Positions 41,726 to 52,434 of a stretch of 64,000 bases of DNA are shown here, one piece after another. The position numbers and the translations under genes were made by a program. The notes beneath the pieces are model-generated. The model was not told the DNA's origin and ran no database searches. It worked only from the letters and a program-made list of their open reading frames with translations. The stretch spans positions 529,001 to 593,000 of the forward strand of contig JASPKZ010001598.1 of NCBI GenBank assembly GCA_030220185.1, read 5' to 3'. How positions within the stretch are numbered: the first letter of the stretch is position 1; every line of letters starts with the position of its first letter. This stretch comes from Diploptera punctata. Lineage: Eukaryota; Arthropoda; Insecta; Blattodea; Blaberidae.

Positions 41726-42287
41726 GGTAAGACGGTAGGTCAAAATTTGAAAGAAAAAAAATTTCTTTTTTTTTCACAATTAAATAGTCAGTTCTTTTCT
41801 GACCATTTCTGTATATGATTTTTTATTGAACGCCAATTATAAGTGCATTAATTATATTTTTAAACAATTGACAATTGCCAGTCTGTGTTATCGTTATTCT
41901 TTGAACCTTTTTTTCTCGAATGTGAGAATTTTCGAACTTATGCCCCATTATCTTAGGAACTATTTGAGATATATACATGCAATTTTTACAGGCGGTAAAT
42001 CTAATTATAGGCTACTAAAGCTGTGGAACCACGATCCCGATAATATCTTGTACCGATCCTCACTTACGATTTTAAGAAGTATTTTTTAAATAAAAAAGAT
42101 ACTAGTGGAAAAATTTTATATAGGACATCAATATTTAGATACAAGTTTGAGTGAGGTTCAGAGGTCTTTACAAACCTCATTTAGTAAGCTGTAAAAATGT
42201 CATTACAATCCATCTAGTAGTTCCTGAGATAATGGGTCTCAAATTCCGATGTTTTAACATTGATGGGATAGGACCTACCGTCTCACC
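41726..42287. mobile_element. 562-bp TTAA-flanked inverted-repeat element (MITE)
   Basis: TTAA at 41722-41725 and 42288-42291 flank GGTAAGACGGTAGGTC and its reverse GACCTACCGTCTCACC (15/16 match). A TTAA target duplication is used by piggyBac and Kolobok superfamilies. No transposase; the interior 87-aa frame at 41826-42089 has no recognisable domain. Confidence 0.78.
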
Positions 42288-42409
42288 TTAAATTTATCTA
42301 GTAACTCCTAATAAAGGAGAAGCGAAGGCCCAACATTTAGCTGTTACGCCATCGAATATTGCAGAATCACAGTTGAGGTTATGAAGTAAACGTTAAAATC
42401 TTAAAATGA

Positions 42410-42585
42410 GTCCTCAACTAAAATAAACTTCTGTTTAACTTCATCAGACAATAAAAACATGCAGGCCTTTCACAATCATATTCCACCTTCGGCAAGTAAT
42501 GAAGATAGAACATGATTCTGAAAGACCCACATGTTTTTTATTATTTGACAAAGTTCTAAAACAGAACCTTCTTTTAGTTGAGGAC
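42410..42585. mobile_element. 176-bp hairpin element
   Basis: GTCCTCAACTAAAA at 42410 is inverted at 42572-42585 (TTTTAGTTGAGGAC), and the arms continue imperfectly (ACATGCAGGCCTTTCA against TGAAAGACCCACATGT) to a centre near 42500. Almost the whole length would fold back on itself. Confidence 0.8.
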
Positions 42586-42639
42586 GACTGATTTATCAGG
42601 TAATTGTTTTAAGATTTTAATATTTTAAAAAGATGACCA

Positions 42640-43145
42640 GACTCATGGGCTCGTGGTCAGAGTTTCTGACTACAGTTCATGAGGTCCTGGGTATGATCCC
42701 CGGTCAGACCATAGGAATTTTTCCTTAAATTATTGCAGTGGTTGCCCCTCCTGGTTAAGGAACTAAAGACTTAAAGAAACTTCTCTATTTATAACTTTGA
42801 AGGTTATTAGTTTAATTTAACTTAAAATCTTTTTAAGGTTGATTAAGTTATATAGGCCTAAACTTTGATAGTTTAAATCTGTTAAATGGGAATTTATTTT
42901 CATGGAGTGTGGAGGGGAGAAGGCATTAGTGATGGCAAAGGAATTTGCATTATCTTTTGAGTATGTTAAAATTTTACTTAAAATATTTCAACTTTTCTTT
43001 TTTACTTTAAAATCTTACTATAATATACCCTCCTTGTGCTTCGTTATCATTTATCACTTACCACATCATCAGGGTAACGTAACTACACTTCCCAGGTGCC
43101 CTACCTAAGAAATAAACGCATGAAAGACAAAATGGTGACATAGGA
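42640..43145 (+). mobile_element. SINE D (tRNA-derived), fullest copy
   Basis: GGGCTCGTGGTCAGAG (A box) and GGTCCTGGGTATGATCCCC (B box), then CAGACCATAGGAATTTTT, an AT-rich body, and the tail CACTTCCCAGGTGCCCTACC..AAGAAATAAACGCATG. The same head and tail occur around 3650/4640. Confidence 0.68.
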
Positions 43146-43439
43146 TAAAAAAAAGGCTATTGTATGCTATTGTGCTACCTGTAGTTATTCGATCGGAGAA
43201 ACAAGTGACTGCAGGTCACGATGGCCAATGTGACAACACACGTTCCCGCTAGAGCCAATTACCAACTTATTTTACTCACATATAAGAGGATTCTAAATCA
43301 AGAGTCCACATGCATTAGTGGGCAAGTTAGTGTCAGTTTGGGTTGGTTAGAGTCAGAAAATGGACGAGTTAGAACATCAGATTAGTTTATCGTTCACTTC
43401 TTTGTTAGCGGGTTTTGTGATAAGTTGGCTGCGCTGTCT

Positions 43440-44000
43440 GAGTATTGACGACCTGACGTACTAATGCTCAGGCTGGACCCACTTCAGCAACCAAACACGT
43501 CCCCAGCTGGTGCACTGGGGGAAAGATCGGTGGATCTGCTAGACAGTCCTCCCGGTTAAGTCCAAGGGACTCGTGAACCATTAGTGGGGGTAGGCAAGAG
43601 TTGAGCGCCTTGTCGTACTAGTTCCTCATCTGTTGGAGCTTGCGAGCTCCGTGCTGGTCCAAAACAGCTGCAGAAGGCGTCCCTGGGGGCACACCAGGGC
43701 TCGGCTCGGACCAGTCCAGCAGGGAGCTACTGTACTGGTTCCTGGCTTGGCCTACGGGCCCGTCGACAAACTGTGGGGTCGCCAGGAGATGAGCACCTGG
43801 ATGTACTAAAAGTCTCACACTGTTGGGCTTGTAGCCCTAGCCGGTCTCACAACGGCTGCAGGACACGTCCCTGGAGGCAGAACAGGGGAATGGTCGGTGG
43901 ATCTGCGACAGCAGTCCTCCCGGCTAGGCTCATGGAGCCCGTGGACCAACTGTGGGGTCGTCAGGATTGAGCGACCTGATGTACTATGTAGCTCAGCAAT
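43440..44000. repeat. GC-rich imperfect tandem repeat, about 157-188 bp period
   Basis: The marker GxxxxACCTGxxGTACTA recurs at about 43450, 43605, 43790 and 43970. Other shared blocks are CACGTCCCxxG, GGTCGGTGGATCTGC, CAGTCCTCCCGGxTA and AACTGTGGGGTCG. It is the most GC-rich stretch in the window and covers about three units. Overlapping frames are open on both strands but show no domain. Confidence 0.8.
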
Positions 44001-44306
44001 TCCCAGAACTGCAAACTCCAACACTCTCTCCCTGGGGTGTTGGTTTAAGGACCATGAACTTGAACGTGGACGCGAACATAGGATAGGGAGGACTAGAACT
44101 AGGACTTGGGAGTATGGTCATGACGACCGAGGTATCCCAAGGGGTGGACGGATGGGCATATTACATATTTTATATTAATAAGAAGAAAGGTTCGCCCTAA
44201 TGGGCATTGATTGTTCTTTAGTCTTTGCTGTAGTTTCTTGGGCATTTCGGTATATGATATCGGCCGCACTGTCCGCCACACAATTCACACACGCACTTCT
44301 CGCTAG

Positions 44307-44898
44307 AATAACTAATCCATCCATCCATAGTAATTCTGCCCGAAGGCAGGTCCTTCACTGCAATCATAGCATTTTCATGCTATTCTTGCAGCTTTACTAG
44401 GTGTGGTAGCTTCCCGTTGCTTTCCACAAGAATAACTAATAAAATAGCAAAATTCCAGGGAATATGTGGTACGATAAAACGATCACTAAATAACAAAACA
44501 ACAAGAGAGACCCAATTGAAATTTTACAAAACATTGGCAGTACCGGTACTGCTCTATGGTACAGAAGCCTGGATACATAAAAAACAAGATCTAAGTAGGA
44601 TAACGGCGGCAGAAATGAAATTTTTGAGATCTGTTAAAGGGTGCACTAAGGAAGACAGAATCAAGAACACAGAAATAAGACAGGAACTTGAAATATTTGC
44701 AATAACTGATAAAATAGATACATATAGACAAAAATGGAAGCAACACACAGACAGAATGAATGAAGTTAGATATCCAAAACAAATAACAAAATACAAACCT
44801 GAAGGCACCCGAGATGTGGGCAGACCTAGAAAGAGATGGGCTGAAGTCGGAACGGGTAATCAGACCTAATCCATGAATGCAGGTGATGATGATGATGA
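44307..44898 (+). mobile_element. RTE-D LINE 3' end, inserted, itself carrying a SINE
   Basis: The target duplication is CTTCTC(G/A)CTAG at 44296-44306 and 44899-44909. The coding part 44441-44869 reads ITNKIAKFQGICGTIKRSLN, YKTLAVPVLLYGTEAW, AAEMKFLRSVKGCTKEDRIK and GTRDVGRPRKRW, with a (GAT)n tail at 44884-44898. SINE A interrupts its 5' edge at 44317-44428. Confidence 0.85.
44317..44428 (-). mobile_element. SINE A 3' half, nested, 12-bp target duplication
   Basis: AGAATAACTAAT occurs at 44305-44316 and 44429-44440. The insert CCATCCATCCATAGTAATTC..GCCCGAAGGCAGGTCCTTC..TAGCTTCCCGTTGC is the reverse of the SINE A 3' end. Confidence 0.85.
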
Positions 44899-45634
44899 CT
44901 TCTCACTAGGTTCGTGATATCTCTTGATCCTGCACACCTTATGATGAAAGCCGTGTATCGCGTATCGTGTTACAACATGTCTTAGCTCTTGGTTGGTTTC
45001 CGTCCAGTTTCTGTCCAGCATAGCTCCTGAGGTGTAGAAATCAGCACCTATAATTCCCTGTTTTTCTCTCCTGTTCTTTAAAAGTTCTTGGCAAGGGCTA
45101 GTAGCATTCTCAGTCGTAGATCTATGTAGTTTGTTTCCTTTGTGAGTTCATAGATGAGTCGTGAGGGCGCAGTTTTCCCCACTCTGAGTGCTGTTTTTAG
45201 GAAGCGGACTTTCACGTTTTCTATCTTCCTAAGGTCGCTGAGAGTCAATTTTTCCCATATCAGATATATTCCATAAGTTTTAATCGGCGAAATCATGGTT
45301 TCGAATTGAAACATAGCTGTCGGCAGGGATAGTCTCGCTAAGTTCTTGATGCTGTAGATTGCTTTGATGGCAGTTTGTCATGTACATGTTGGCTGAAGGA
45401 TTTCGCTGTAGTCTGTAGGGTCAGTCCTAGATATTTTACATTGCAAATAAGATGATTTTAGGTTACTTTGAGGTTAACGTCTCACTTCATTTTTAAGGTA
45501 TTTTTCACATTTCTTTGAGAAAACTCAACATATATTTTTCTCTCGGGTAATTATTTACATAGTGCAACAATATTTTTTTTTTCGTTTTTTTATTTTAATT
45601 TATGTAAGTGGCATTGTAGGATAGAATCCCCCCA

Positions 45635-46045
45635 AAAAATATTAGAAAGAGTGTAGGAAGAAGAAAATAATTAAATTAATATATTACTTACTTTATGGGA
45701 GCGAAACTTGAGTAATGACCAAAAAATTGCAAGTAGAATACAAAGCGCAGAAATGAACTTCCTTAGAAGAACAAAAGGCTGCACAAGATTGGATCATATA
45801 AAGAATGAAGATGTAAGAACAGAGTTAAATATATATCCATTGAATGAGAAAATCAGAGAATATAGAGAGAAATGGTTTACACGTGTGGGAAGAATAAATG
45901 TAACAAGATTACCAAGAGCTGCATTTAACTACAAGCCAAGAGGTTCAAGGAAAGTAGGATGGCCAGTGAAAAGATGGACAGAACAACTGTGAGGCGGAAC
46001 AGGCAATTATTGCCTAGCCCGTGAAGTTAAGAAGAAGAAGAAGAA
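45635..46045 (+). pseudogene. RTE-D LINE C-terminus with (GAA)n tail
   Basis: LLYGSET is followed by 45708-45992: ASRIQSAEMNFLRRTKGCTR, NEDVRTELNIYPLNEKIREY, REKWFTRVGRI, GSRKVGWPVKRWTEQL, stop, then the CCTAGCCCGTGAAG tail and (GAA)n at 46030-46046. Confidence 0.82.
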
Positions 46046-46085
46046 AGTCAAATATGTCAGTGTGTTTACATGGCTCTAAGAAACT

Positions 46086-46320
46086 AATGGTTGTCCGTTG
46101 CCGTGGCGTATTCGGTACAGTCCCTATCTTCCACTCCGGCGACTCGGGTTCGATTCCTGGCGGGATAGGATATTTTAAATCTCCACCTTGGGTCTGAGTG
46201 TGTGTGTCTTGTCCTTGTGTCCATGTGAGAATGAAAGAAAGTTATCACAAACAGGTAAAACAAAAAAATAAATAGGTAAAACAAGAATGAAAAACCAGTA
46301 TAAACGAAAAAAAAAAATGC
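46086..46320 (+). mobile_element. SINE E, single copy
   Basis: GTCCGTTGCCGTGGCGTATT, CTCGGGTTCGATTCCTGG (B box), TCTCCACCTTGGGTCTG and the A-rich tail match the tandem units at 27247-27860. It has one tRNA module only. Confidence 0.85.
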
Positions 46321-46324
46321 AAAG

Positions 46325-46740
46325 AACAGAGTCGGTTAAATTCCTTATCTAAGGCTATAAGTCACCATTCCTGCCTGTAACAGATGTTATGAAGACTACA
46401 ATGGGATTAAATATTCGAGGGGCCTATTTACCTATTGTTCTAATAAAACTACAGTGGTATGTATATTACAATGCAAGGTTGGGAAGTGGTTTTTACAGAA
46501 TAGAGCAAAAGAGCGAGGCTTTAAATTTCCGATATTCTGAAAAACACTTCACAAACGTGAGCTGTACATTATTTTTTGCACGACGGTGTTTTCAAAATAA
46601 TAAATAAAACTATAATAATATCTTTGTTGGAAATATTAATTTAATTATAAACAACAGACTAACGTTAACAGTCTGACCAATGTTTATACGGTTACGAAAA
46701 TAATTTAATTGAGACCATAGCAGGCCGTGACACCAATTAT
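46325..46740. other. no feature recognised
   Basis: A 72-aa frame at 46389-46607 has no known features. Confidence 0.4.
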
Positions 46741-46742
46741 GA

Positions 46743-47250
46743 ATAAAATGGCGGCAAGTACGAATTTGTTGTTTTATATTGTTTCAAATAAAGTTCAGTT
46801 CATTTAAAATGCAGTGATTTGTATACTATAATGTATATTAACACTACCTATTTTTGTATATATTTTGTACGTAGTATACATAAAAGGCAGTGGTTTTACT
46901 TCCCGCACTAGGTAGGTCCTATATTTTAGTTGATTAGATTATAAAATTTATCATGGTTCCGTATACTTTCATTACTTATAAAGTTTTATTTTTAGGGGAT
47001 AGAATTTTTAATTGGAATACATCTAATTTACAATCTGATAAATAGCAATGTTTAGGCTATCATAGCTCTCGAAAATTGGAAAAATGCACAACATTTTCGA
47101 AAAATTGCTTGAAAAATCGAGATTATTTGTAATATTACAGTAGGCCTATAGTTATTTATTTATAGGTTGACAACCCCGAAATTTAGGAAATTGAATATTA
47201 AATCACGGTCGCCATTGCTGTAAGTACGACAAAATTCACTATCGTGCAAA
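46743..47250. repeat. dispersed repeat H, copy 2, with internal insert
   Basis: Matches 39190-39505 at both ends. A ~220-bp segment between GCACTAGGTA (46915) and AATATTACAGTA (47130) is absent from copy 1. Confidence 0.68.
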
Positions 47251-47254
47251 AAAA

Positions 47255-47785
47255 TAATTGAAACAAATGTATCTTATGGGATATAGGGGCCTATTACGAA
47301 TCTAAAGGTTAATTCTCAAAATATAACCATCACACGAATAGCCTCGCAACTCCTTGGAATCGCACGGAACATAGGCTACTTCGAGAATCGATTTTATAGA
47401 TGGCTTTGCTGTTAGGCAAACATTGTCCAGGACCCACCAGATGAATTTGATTCTACTTTTACTTATGAAAAATATTACTGTTATAACTTAATAAACATGT
47501 ACTTAAATTTATAGTCTTGAGCCTACTTTGGCCTAAAAAAATTTAAATAATATTGTATATATTGAAGATAATTTCAATTAGAAAAAAATGTTATATTTAT
47601 AGTTTTCACTAGATGTTGTAATAAATTTTAGATATTCACTAATGAATGAACCAAAGACAATGTTATGAGTTTATTTCTCACAAATATGATGATGTCATTG
47701 CACAGAACAAAATTGAATAAACGTAAGTTAACTGACACAGTTGTTTATTGCAATCTCCCTTATTCACTTCATCAACTGGAATTAT
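47255..47785. other. no feature recognised
   Basis: AT-rich, no supported feature. Confidence 0.45.
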
Positions 47786-47924
47786 CTATACACCTTGTCC
47801 ATAAAGTCTTTCCAACATTACAACTTCCTATAGGATGAAAACTATAAAAGTTAGAGTTGTGTGGTTTGGGGCGGATGAAAGAAAAACACTAAAAGTTTTT
47901 TTAGATATAATAATAGAATAAATG

Positions 47925-48322
47925 TGTATAAAACACTGGCTCTTCCAACTCTTTTGTATGGTAGCGAAGTATGGACGTTGAAACAGAAGGATGCACAGAG
48001 ACTTAGATCTGCTGAAATGAGATACCTTCGGAGGACTGCAGGATACACACTACTAGATCACAAAAAAAATGAAGACATCTTAGAGGAATTACACATGGAA
48101 TCTTTAGAAAACAAAATTTCTGATTATAAGTCAAGATGGATGCAACATGTTCATCGAATGGAAGATCACAGAATACCCAAACAAATGTTAAGATATCAAC
48201 CTGCAGGAAGAAGAAGACCAGGACGTCCACTCAAAAGACTTTTGGACGGTGTTTCTCTTGAGGCCGAAACAGGTCAACAAATGGCCTAAATTCGTGAATG
48301 TACTATGATGATGATGATGATA
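47925..48322 (+). pseudogene. RTE-B LINE 3' end
   Basis: MYKTLALPTLLYGSEVWTLK, SAEMRYLRRTAGYTLLDHKK, MQHVHRMEDHRIPKQML and AGRRRPGRPLKRL, ending SLEAETGQQMA (stop) and an (ATG)n tail at 48305-48321. This frame has no internal stop and is the cleanest RTE-B copy here. Confidence 0.85.
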
Positions 48323-49080
48323 AATGCGCACAAGTTGTACAGAAAATATATGTTACATAAGGTTTGTCATTAATTTGATTCATACAGTTTGTTATTTGCA
48401 GAATTCTACCAGGGATATCCCTCGTTTTTTTGCAGGTGGTTACATGGTAACGGTCGCATGGTTTCTCGCACAGTTCACACACACAGTTGTTCCCGGGATC
48501 GTGAAAACACTTGGTCTTGGATATCTTGTGGTGGTATCCATCCACTGCTATTGAGTTCACCAGGTGTCGGAGTTCTTGATTGGTGTTGGTCCAGGATCTG
48601 TTTGTCGTGGCTTCTGTTGTAGAAAATGTCCAGCCATATCTCTTGTTTCTTCTTCTCTCTTTCCAGATGTAGTTTATTTGAGCTGTCTGTGGATGGTAGC
48701 CTCATACGCAGTTCTTCTATGAAGGAGGGTTCCTTGGCGAGTTCATATGCTAGCCAAATGTTTTGTGTGTTTTGAGACACCTAGGGCGGCTTTCAAGAAT
48801 CGTGATTTGACTGCTTCCAAAGTTATTAGATCTCTTAGATTCAACTTCTCCCAAATGAGGTCTATTCCATAGGTTGCGATGGGAAGTATTTTTGCGTTGA
48901 ACAAGGCATGGCCGTTTTTAGTGACAGTCTGGATATTGCTTTGATGTCAAACATGACTTTTGTGGCAGCTGCTGCATGGGATTTCATGAGTATTCTAAAT
49001 GACTGGCAGTGGTTTGCCCGTCAGTCACAGATATTTGAAGCTGTTAACCGTCACGAGAGGTTCTATTCCTAGGTTTTTAG
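48322..49080 (-). pseudogene. non-LTR element C-terminus with zinc knuckle
   Basis: Reading leftwards: PIATYGIDLIWEKLNLRDL, KSRFLKAALGVSKHTKHLAY, EELRMRLPSTDSSNKLHLE and RTPTPGELNSSGWIPP, then CELCEKPCDRYHVTTC (C-x2-C..H..C) at about 48460. Same family as 44180-45480. It has one frame change near 48775. Confidence 0.8.
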
Positions 49081-49394
49081 ATATAATCTACAATTACGTC
49101 AAACCAGGACAAATCACAATGTGTTAATGAACATTTGAAATGAGTGACTATTTACAAGGAACATGCTAAATCCATTACTTTGGATTAGTAATACAAGACA
49201 AGAGGTGCACATGTGGAAGTACACTGACATTACTTTACAAACTTTGAGAATTTGTCTTTCATCTGCCCCAAACCACACAACTCTCTTATATTTTTCATCT
49301 TATAGGAAGTTGTAATGTAGGAAAGACTTTATGGACACCGTGTATTTATTCAACAGGTTTTAATGTATATAACATCTTCCTGTGTTCTATATTT

Positions 49395-49735
49395 TGTTAT
49401 GATCCTCTTCCTCCATTCATCTCTATCCTCCCAGTCGCAGTCCTTCAATCCCATGTCATTCATCAAATTCATAATTCCCTCTATCCATGTCTTCTTAATT
49501 ATCTTTCCACTTTTCCTCCGATTTGGAATCCACTCCTAACTGACAATCTATCTTCATTAATACTCTTCACGTGTCCAAACCATTGTAACTGTACATTTCC
49601 CACTAATTGTACAATTGTTTCGTTAAAGTTATTTTTTCGGGTAATACTGTTTCTAATTCTTTCTAATTTAGAACATCGTGCAGATATTCTTGTAAAAATC
49701 AATTGTTGTAGATTGCAATTTTGACTTTAAAACTA
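49395..49735 (-). pseudogene. RTE-like LINE C-terminus
   Basis: The minus strand reads ISARCSKLERIRNSITR, VQLQWFGHVKSINEDRLSV, then a decayed end (WRRxxMxEL..DRIEMNGGRGS) to 49395. Confidence 0.68.
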
Positions 49736-49762
49736 TATCTGTAGTCAACGCTCCATAGATAA

Positions 49763-50341
49763 CACTGGTCGACAAGATTTTCTTCACAATAAATCTAATT
49801 AGTGAATCTAGTGCATTTTTTCATACTGAATTCAGATATGTAGTCAGAATTTTTCCATCAGGCACAGTTTTATGGTGACATAGTGACTGATCTTCTACAT
49901 TCTTATAAAGCTGTGGGAGGGCAACATGTCCTTAAAAGTACACTTTTTGGACTCTCACTTAGACTTCTTTCCGGAATATCTTGGGGCTGTCTCTGATGAG
50001 CACGGCGAGCGTTTTCATCAGCAAGTCTCCACAATGGTAAAGAGGTACCAAGGCAAGTGGAGTTCTAATATGCTGGCTGACTACTGTTGGACCAAGAAGA
50101 GAGATGTTTCAGGTGCAAAATATGCCCGAATATCACTATCTACCACTTTCTAGGTAAGTCAGAATGAGTTAGATGGATTTTATTAAAATTTATAAAAATT
50201 ATAAAAAATTCAAATGAATATCACAGAAAACACTTGCCTGATAAGAAAAAATTGAAATATTTAAATTCAGAATGAAAAATACTTATAAAATCTCATATTT
50301 TTATTCTTGCGAAAGAAAAGATTCATTTTTGTCGACCAGTG
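49763..50341 (+). mobile_element. element Q, copy 2 (best ends and ORF)
   Basis: The ends CACTGGTCGACAA and TTGTCGACCAGTG form a perfect 13-bp inverted pair. The interior frame 49926-50153 reads HFLDSHLDFFPEYLGAVSDE, HGERFHQQVSTMVKRYQGKW, SSNMLADYCWTKKRDVSG and ends with TAG. It may be the C-terminal part of a longer protein from an autonomous parent. The peptide's family and function are unknown to me. Confidence 0.75.
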
Positions 50342-50344
50342 TCA

Positions 50345-50930
50345 TTAAACATCTTACAATTGATTTATAAATATGCGTTTTAGTTTCTTTGAATATCTGT
50401 TCATCCCACAAAATTCCATTCAACATTGCTATTCCAGATCGACCTTTAACTAGTATTTTTATTTCCAAATCATTGTTTCCATCTTCATTTATTTGAGCTC
50501 CCTAATGTTTGCATTAATTACAAATATTAATGATACATTTGGAATATTCTAATACCAAATTTGGACAAAATTTAGTATTTTTTGCAAAGGTTGAAAGTAA
50601 TATAAGTGTTCAGATTTTAAGAACCCAATCCATGGGCGGAATAAAAAAAAAGTTTCATTAAATGTTTGATATCAAATAAATGCTTTTGTTTAAAAATAAT
50701 GTGTCTCCCTGAAGTTTAAATGCCGCCTAACTCAATAAATATCAGCAGTATATGTCTAATATTTACTTAGTCAATTAAATGCGAAGAACAGGAATTTTTT
50801 GTTTCTTCGCAGTTTAAAAAGATTTTAGTTTTGTGCAAATTAAGTGAAAACGTCTCAAGTTTTGGAATAAAAAACGAGAAATGTTGCAACGTCAAACTGC
50901 AGGTAAGAGTAAGTTAAACTAAACTTATGA
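50345..50930. other. no feature recognised
   Basis: AT-rich, no supported feature. Confidence 0.45.
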
Positions 50931-50935
50931 GTCTA

Positions 50936-51287
50936 GGGCAAGGATTTTAATGCAGTAAGAGTTAAGATTGTAATATAGTATACTTAGAAGTAAGATTTCT
51001 GACTGTCTTCTGTCTTGGTTTCACATACAAACAGATGAATAATATAATGAGAAGTTAGACTTGTGACTGTCTTTTGTCTTGGTTTCACATACAAACAGAT
51101 GAATAATATAATGAGAAGTTAGACTTGTGACTGTCTTTTGTCTTGGTTTCACACACAAACAGATGAATAATATAATGAGAAGTTAGACTTGTGACTGTCT
51201 TTTGTCTTGGTTTAACACACAAACAGTTGAACAATATATACTATGTGTGTAACAATTTTAACTTTTAGTTCATTAAAATCCTTGCCC
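50936..51287. mobile_element. 352-bp MITE with TA duplication and internal 64-bp VNTR
   Basis: GGGCAAGGATTTTAATG (50936) is perfectly inverted at 51271-51287 and flanked by TA (50934-50935 and 51288-51289). The inverted ends extend imperfectly to about 35 bp (AGTTAAxATTGT). Inside, GACTGTCTTxTGTCTTGG recurs at 51001, 51065, 51129 and 51193, a strict 64-bp period; the middle units are nearly identical. Confidence 0.88.
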
Positions 51288-51352
51288 TAATTATAACTGG
51301 CTGCAAAATTAACGCGTGTAGCACAAGACATAAACTATCTCAACATTGATAT

Positions 51353-51793
51353 TGTGCCGGGATAGCCTCGATTTTCCTTCTAGGTTATTTAGTCGTAAAT
51401 AAGCACACTTTATTAAATTCTTCAATTATCAACAAACTTCTATTCACAATTACAATTCCCGAAATAATGTTATTTTAATTGTTATCTCAATTAGAATAAT
51501 TTTCCACTCACTGATAAATAAATTCTCCACAACTTATCGTCACACTGTTCACCAGAAGACTCGCTATCGCAGATTGACTGCGGTCTCCCGCCCCCCCCCC
51601 TAGAAGGCGGGAGGAAATCTCCAGAAACAGCTTCGAGATACTTCGGAGCCTTTCTCAAAGGAGCAAGGAGACACCGGTAGAACCATCCGGCTAGACGCTC
51701 CAGACAATTCGCCGGCTGTGCGGGTCATCCAACTCGCCATGGGCGACTCGCCAGCGCAATTCAAACGTCGCTATGCGACATTTAGGCCTAACA
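51353..51793 (-). mobile_element. solo LTR with 4-bp ATAT target duplication
   Basis: The block begins TGTGCCGGGATAG and ends GGCCTAACA (TG..CA on both strands), bounded by ATAT at 51349-51352 and 51794-51797. On the minus strand an AATAAA lies at 51414-51409, about 55 bp before the 3' end, so the element reads leftwards. The GC-rich U3-like part includes a C10 run at 51590. A 441-bp length and 4-bp duplication fit Gypsy-type LTRs. Confidence 0.7.
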
Positions 51794-51799
51794 ATATAA

Positions 51800-52430
51800 A
51801 CAACAGAGACAGCGTTTTCTTTCAAGTCTATAATAGGATTTGCAATGTAGAGTGAGAGGTAGATCTTAGACTATAAGACGACAAGTAAGTAATGGTTACC
51901 AATCGCCAGTTTACAGCGCGTGAAATGTACTATGTTTTTTTTTGTTTTAATAACAGAGTACCTATTATTTCTGTTATAAAAAATTGTTTACAAACAATCT
52001 ATACTGCCTGTGAAAAAGCATTTGGAGCTGAGCGGTGCCTCAATTTTAAAATCTATCATTAACACACACAATCACTGATAAAAAGTACTAACTTGCAATA
52101 TAAATTTAAAATACATAACTTGAGTGTGAAGCTATGACATATTTAGTCAAATATTTCCACTTACCAAAAATATGGCGAATTCTTTGAAGAACGTTGGATA
52201 TAATTTTTAAATTATCACCACAAACATACCAACCTTGAAAAAACAGAGAAAATGCAAAATTAAAATCTAATGTTTAATATAATCAATTAAATTGAATTAC
52301 ACTATATAATAAGTAAAAGTATAGATATTTGAAATAACATTGATTTGGACTATTATAATTCCATTCACTATTTCTCTTGAGTACTGTAGATTCATCTTTT
52401 GCACCTGGTTTTTCAATATATATTTTTTCT
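51800..52430. other. no feature recognised
   Basis: No supported gene or repeat. Confidence 0.45.
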
Positions 52431-52434
52431 TATC

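Larger units (their letters stand above)
44180..45480 (-). pseudogene. non-LTR element C-terminus with zinc knuckle, split by a nested insertion
   Basis: Right part 45480-44910 reads leftwards FETMISPIKTYGIYLIWEKL, ENVKVRFLKTALRVGK and RLIYELTKET. Left part 44298-44180 reads CELCGGQCGRYHIPKC, a C-x2-C..H..C knuckle. The two are separated by a 592-bp insert bounded by CTTCTCGCTAG/CTTCTCACTAG. The relative at 48322-49080 has the same order uninterrupted. Confidence 0.8.
47791..49342. mobile_element. mariner/Tc1-like element with ~93-bp inverted repeats, filled with LINE pieces
   Basis: Left end CACCTTGTCCATAAAGTC and right end (reverse) CACGGTGTCCATAAAGTC are followed on each side by a shared ACATTACAACTTCCTATA and GTTGTGTGGTTTGGGGC, about 93 bp in all with few mismatches. 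TA flanks both ends (47789-47790 and 49343-49344). The interior is an RTE-B 3' end (47925-48322, +) and a zinc-knuckle LINE C-terminus (48322-49080, -); no transposase is seen. Confidence 0.72.

Noticed and set aside
43618..44178. Open frames on both strands in the GC-rich repeat as a coding gene
   Set aside because: Frames are open simultaneously on both strands, follow the tandem period and show no known motif; GC-rich repeat composition explains them.
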